Assembly: GCF_030463535.1 (NCBI RefSeq)
Contig: NC_132896.1
Span: 24,861,709-24,925,708, forward strand
DNA: 64,000 bases
Source: Salminus brasiliensis
Lineage: Eukaryota > Chordata > Actinopteri > Characiformes > Bryconidae
Direction: 5' to 3'
Positions 58,026 to 64,000 of this stretch are shown one piece after another (the stretch's first letter is position 1; the number at the start of each line of letters is the position of its first letter). Under the pieces are notes generated by a model. The model searched no databases. It was not told where the DNA came from and saw only the letters and a list, made by a program, of their open reading frames with translations. Both the position numbers and the translations under genes were made by a program.

Positions 58026-58729
58026 GCAGTTAGCCTACTGTGGACTGGCCTGTTACGAATGGGGCCTCAGTCTGCTTAACAGAAATGTCTACTAAGTTGT
58101 GTCTTGAAAGTTTAGGGAGAAACGTGTTAGATCATATTATAATTTTGCAGGTTTCAACTGCAGGCGAGCTGTTAAAGCTTTTCATAAGCACCATTTCTGG
58201 ATCATAACTGAATTGCAAAATGGTGCCGAAAGGTCACTTTCCTACTACAAATCAGCTGCTGCAACATCCACAATTACCCTGTACCGAGAATCTATTACTC
58301 TCAACAACTCAACCACTATGTTGGCATTAAATAAATTGGAATGTACAAGGTGGAAAGTCCGTATATGCTGACTCCAGTCTTTTTGATTGAATGAAAATGT
58401 GTTGCATAATTAAATTAACTTTGCCAGTTCATGTTTTTAGACAATCTGTGATTCAGCAACTCAGAAGGTCACAGGTAAAACTTATATTTTCTGTTCATTG
58501 GCTTCTCAGGCACGTCTGTGCAAGCATTTCCAAAAACCACTGACTCATTAGTATGTAAGTGTCTAACAAGCCTGTTCTGAACTTCTCCAAAGCCAGATCA
58601 ATCAAAATAGACCAAATGTTCTAAATCAGGACAGCACAGGACCATACTTAAGCCAGAACCTTGCTCTTCACATTCCCTTCTCTTTGATAGCAAGACAGCT
58701 TGGGATTTATTTTCTGCTGTATTTGGATA
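58026..58729. other. no gene seen
   Basis: Nothing recognised. Confidence 0.45.
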
Positions 58730-58970
58730 TCAGAGAGAGGCCACTGTGCATGTTAAATAAGACGCAGGGCTGAGGTGAGGGGCCGTTCAAATACATTACC
58801 ATTAAGAAGACAGTATTATCTAATGCAAATTCCACACTCGGCTCAATCGTTTGTTTGCCAGAGACCTAATGGTGAATAATCAGCTCATTAGGAAACAATC
58901 TTGGACTCTACTTTGACAAGGAGCTAATATCCGTGCACTGGGAAGACCCAGCCAGACCTCTAACATCTCT
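58730..58970. other. candidate conserved block with octamer and TAAT sites
   Basis: Perfect ATGCAAAT at 58823-58830, with several TAAT homeodomain cores between 58800 and 58930. Confidence 0.35.
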
Positions 58971-60149
58971 TCTTTCAGGCTAGCTTTATCTGTTCACCTC
59001 AGGGTGAATTTCAGTCAGCATCTGCAATTTGGTCTTTACTCATCCCTTCAAATATTGTGGGAACTAATAACCTTGGATTGTAGTCAGCATGTGAAATAGC
59101 TTAATGACATTTCATTAGTTTGACAAATGCTATCAAGCATGTGTTATTTTCCAGCCACTAGATTCAATCTGCTGCTGTTTGAGAGACGTTTGTTCGAGAT
59201 GTCGTGAAGTGTTGTGATAATTGTGGTATAATGATGTAATTATAACCCTTCAGAAATAATGCTTGGCAGATATAATTGTTTTTAAATGTGTGTGTGTGTG
59301 TGTGTGTGTGTGTACCAAAGACAGTTTAGGAGTCTTTTGTTGTCACACATGATAGTGCTCCATAGCTTAAATGTTCAAGTTGTGGCTGAACTAAATTTGG
59401 CCCATTGATATCAGATTGCCCCAGGAACCAATCAGAGTTAGCAATATGTTTATGTTCCTTGATCCAACTAGATAATTTCACGAGTGTATGTAACCTGCTT
59501 CCCCAGCACACAGGGTGTCCATAAAACACAAGCCAAACACTTGCTTGTTTAAACTCTGTGTGCTAGTTTAAATGAGCTCCATATTTAACATCCTCCTGTG
59601 ATGTCTTTCCCTTGTTATTCGCTAATGTAACTGTCTCATTAAATCTCATTACAACATTTCTGCCTTTAAATTCAGAAGGTAGTAATTTATGTAAACAAAC
59701 ACATGGCTGCACCTTTACTGCAGCTTTATTCTACAGCTTCTTACTGCAATTTTCCATTCCAGGAGGAAGGTGGGGTGGTGGCAGGAGGAAGAATGTAACT
59801 GCAGTGCTGTCAAAAGGTGTCAATTCAGCTTCATGGCAAACTATATTATATTATATTTTAATGCTTTTTATATCAGATTCAAATTAAAAAATATATACTA
59901 TAATATACAAAAATACCCCCAGCTTCATGATCTGATCTTGTCTGCATAGTTAGCTAGAATTTTAGACATGCTTTATTTGTCCTTTACAACACCAGCACCA
60001 TTACTGCCAGGGAGGTTGTTTACATTTCCATTTTCCAAGTCTCTGTCAATCATTCTGCGATCTGACATGTCCTTGCAGTTCTGAGCGGGCTGCAGCTCGC
60101 TGTTTTTAGAGCATTTAAGTACAATTAAACTGAATTAATATTTGATATT
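58971..60149. other. no gene seen; (TG)n at 59287-59313
   Basis: A short TG microsatellite of about 13 units; otherwise unremarkable. Confidence 0.5.
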
Positions 60150-61047
<898 letters not shown>

Positions 61048-62494
61048 ATTAAATAGGACATTGGTAAATGGCTGTTCTGTGACATATGTTTAGTATATAA
61101 ATAATTTTTAGATATTTAAAATTAAAAAGTTTAAGCGGCAGTCAGGCAGTTGTTTTCTTCTAAAAGGAACTCATTCTGACATGCATGTTTATGTGGTTAA
61201 TGTGGGGGTAAACAATACATGGAAAATTCAATGGTTGAATTTAATGTGGATTAAAATGTGGATTAATTGTGTATGCTTATATTGATTTTACTTCCTCAGC
61301 CATCAATAACATATATATGCTGCTGACATCATAATTTGGTTAATTTGTGCTACATTAAACATTTAAGTGTACTCAACTTGTAAACGTTATGTGGTACTTC
61401 CTAGTAGGAAACTTGTTAAAACTAACATAATTGAAAACTTTATTTAAAAGTTATGGAAATGATAAACAGTGGCACAAACAGCTCTGTGTCATGGTAAAAT
61501 TACAACAGCAACAGACAGAGTAAATGTATTCTGTATATACTGTATTTTGTACCACATTTAGATTAAATGCCATGTTTAATCTAGGATCTAGGCTACCAGA
61601 TATAGCTTAATGATATGACAATATTCAATTATAAATCTAATTGAGAAATTAGCATTATTGTAGAGTCTTTTCCTCTTTACAGGCTGAACTGATGGCCTAG
61701 TTCTAATAGTAATGGTTCAATACTGCTATTTTCCATGTGCATTCGTCTTAGTGAAGCTCCTAATTGTTTAGTGATTTGTTGCATTTTGCTCACAATGAAT
61801 GAACTGTTCTGCCCTCAGCCCGTAACATTGCTCTGATATAGCATGACTGAGCTTTCACTGAAGTTCAGCATTCCAAGCACTTTGCACTTTTCACACTAAG
61901 ATTTTCTGCCGGATCCAATTGTGACAGTAGTTGTTATGGAGTGGCAGATGAGAGTACGAACGCTTGCTGCAGTGGATCTGTAATTCAGGAGTGTCCCTGA
62001 AGGCGCACGGGGGCTGGCGAGGTGATGTATAGAAGCAAATATGATGTATGAGCCAACCGAGTTCCTGGAGCCCCCTCAGCACACTGCGCCGAGCCAACAC
62101 TTCACAGTGACTCAGCCTGACACTGCAGAACTCGCACTCTATTCACAATCTGCCTGCAGCTCTTGTATCCATATAGATAACGCCAGTATTTGAAAGTACC
62201 ACTGACAAGGCTTTTAACAACTCATTCTAGGATGGAGAGCTCTTCAACAGTCAGGCTGTGACCTACTATATATTGTACCCCACCAATTGGAAACTTATTG
62301 CAATTAGACAGCCATAAGACAACTGTTCTGTTGAACTCTTCTTCCAGCTCACAATTAGAACTACACTGTAATTCATTCATCATTTTCTTAGAATAAAATC
62401 TCATTACAGTAATGTTTATTATATTACTTTAATAAACTGTAAATAAACTATAATATAACTGTTTTTAGTTTTAGGGCTTAATGAACGTACGCAA
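61048..62494. other. no gene seen; candidate conserved block 61900-62120
   Basis: Mostly AT-rich. 61900-62120 is balanced and non-repetitive without coding signal. Confidence 0.4.
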
Positions 62495-62695
62495 GTAAGT
62501 ATGTAATGTGAATAGTAGACAGTCTAGAATGGAACCTAGTGGGACACCAGGTTTTACTTTGTTATGTACTTACACTTCAAACTCAGTTAACTAGGATGTA
62601 GACCAAAAGAGGGCTACTCTTTTGAGCCTTATAATATTTTCTAGTCTGTTTAGTAGGATAGTGTGGTCTGTCATGTCAGATGTTGCCCCAGGCAA
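62495..62695 (-). mobile_element. LINE reverse-transcriptase fragment
   Basis: The minus strand reads DHTILLNRLENI and, after decay, KPGVPLGSIL..LLF, the two successive RT motifs of L2/Rex-type LINEs (DHxILLxRL and GVPQGSILGPLLF). Too short and decayed to assign a clade. Confidence 0.7.
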
Positions 62696-64000
62696 AGATA
62701 CATAGCCAGATGATATTATATATGAGACTAGCCATACTTTATACTATGGTAAGCACTAAATTCTCTTTTTCTATAGTTCTTACTTTCCTTGTATGTAATG
62801 AGAGAATGCCTCCACCAGAAGGCTACTGAAGATATTGACTTTACATATTAAGCTTGTTCAATTGTAAAAATGAGTTTTGCAGGCCCAAGCTGTTCAGTTT
62901 CTTGGGCTCAGTGGCATTTTTCTTCACTTAACACTATATAATCACTAACTCACTAAATCACTAAAGTGCAGCTCTTCCAGCACCACAAGAAAGTAATAGC
63001 CTGTGAAGAATTCTGCCATTTAGGGCAAAACAAACATGCTGACAAAGCAATGGAAGTCAAGAGCCGGGGGTATGAATTTATTTATGAGTTTGGAAGATGC
63101 ATGGGCAGGCAGGTAAAAATCAGTACAAAACATCCTTCAAGAAGAAGGAGGAACAGGTCTTTCCAGTAGTTCCGCCATCTGCATTAAACAAAAGAAGGTA
63201 AATGGCAAAGAAAAAAGTATATAAACATCTAAAGTCATTTAAACCTTAATGCTGATGCCAAACACAGCCATTTCTGCATTTTAATCTGCTTTTAATAACG
63301 TGATTTTTCAATCATGATTTATATTTAGATTAGGCCATTATCTTATCAGCCATTTGTGCTCAGTCAATCCTGCTGATTCAGCAGCTTCAGGGAGTCTTCA
63401 CATCATCCATCAGAATGGGAGAAATGAGAGGTTGAGTGTGGCATGATTGTTAGTGCTAGATAGAAGAGTTGATTTGAGTATTTCTAGAACTTCTGATTTC
63501 CTGCGATTTTCAGCACAACAGAACATTCTCTGTTATTCAGGATTGTGTAATAAAGAAAAGACATTCAGTGAGTGGCAGTTCTGTGGGCAGAATGACAGAG
63601 GTCAACAGAGAATGGGTAGACAGGTTGGAGCCGAGAGAAAGGTTTAAGTAACTCAGATAACCACTCTTCACAACTGTGGTGAGCAGAAAAGCCTCTCAGA
63701 ATTTACAACACTGCAAACCTTGAGGTTGATGGGCAACAACAGCAGAAGGCCACGTTGGGTTCCACTTCTGTCAGCCAAGAACAGAAAGCTGTGTCTTCAG
63801 TGGACATAGACTCAGCACAAATGGACAGTTTAAGACTGAAAACATAGCCTGGTCTGCTAAATCCCTATATTCCCCGATACACACATAGTATGAGTAAGAA
63901 CTGAAATATTTAGCACCAACAGCATGAATCCATGGACCCATCCTGCCTTGAGTCAATCCAAGTCCAATCCAATCCAGTCAATCTGGTAAAAATGGTGCAA
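62696..64000. other. no gene seen
   Basis: Unremarkable sequence; no ORF over 70 codons and no recognised repeat. Confidence 0.5.

Overview
This is vertebrate nuclear DNA. Split genes with GT-AG introns, a calmegin-type ER chaperone, a RhoG GTPase, many degraded Tc1/mariner copies, hAT- and piggyBac-like MITEs, tRNA-derived SINEs, an L2-type LINE tail and long (AT)n tracts together point to a ray-finned fish. Several repeats resemble families I associate with otophysan fishes (characins, catfishes, cyprinids); that narrower placement comes from memory, not from a search.

Layout. Positions 1-12 kb hold a complete calmegin gene (clgn) on the minus strand. I reconstructed 14 coding exons between 11661 and 1384, all with GT-AG borders and compatible phases, giving 533 codons plus stop. 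Its introns are filled with DNA-transposon remnants, microsatellites and a duplicated intronic repeat. About 12-19 kb hold rhog on the plus strand: a GC-rich promoter and probable non-coding first exon near 13.6-13.7 kb, a 1.6 kb intron rich in AGCT/GCTAGC words, one coding exon (15360-15935, 191 aa) and a 3' UTR that may run about 3 kb. The two genes are divergent, with about 2 kb between the clgn start codon and the probable rhog first exon.

From about 19 kb to 64 kb I found no credible host protein-coding exon. This 45 kb is repeat-rich and broken by less repetitive, balanced-composition blocks (about 25.7, 30, 35.7, 42.3, 49.1, 51.3, 53.9, 56.4, 57.9, 58.8 and 62.0 kb) that look like candidate conserved non-coding elements. 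Three contain perfect POU octamers. This would fit a regulatory landscape or a large intron of a gene outside the window, but it needs alignment to test.

Functionally, the genes are independent: Clgn is an ER-membrane lectin chaperone for glycoprotein folding, and RhoG is a membrane-tethered GTPase of actin and Rac signalling. I saw no CRISPR, operon, true tRNA or rRNA gene, viral provirus or clearly new biological system. The most interesting observations concern mobile DNA: a TTAA-flanked MITE with an empty-site paralogue inside the window, a MITE built around head-to-head telomere-like repeats, a Tc1 copy that lost exactly the catalytic half of its transposase, and a calmegin lacking the acidic regions typical of mammals.
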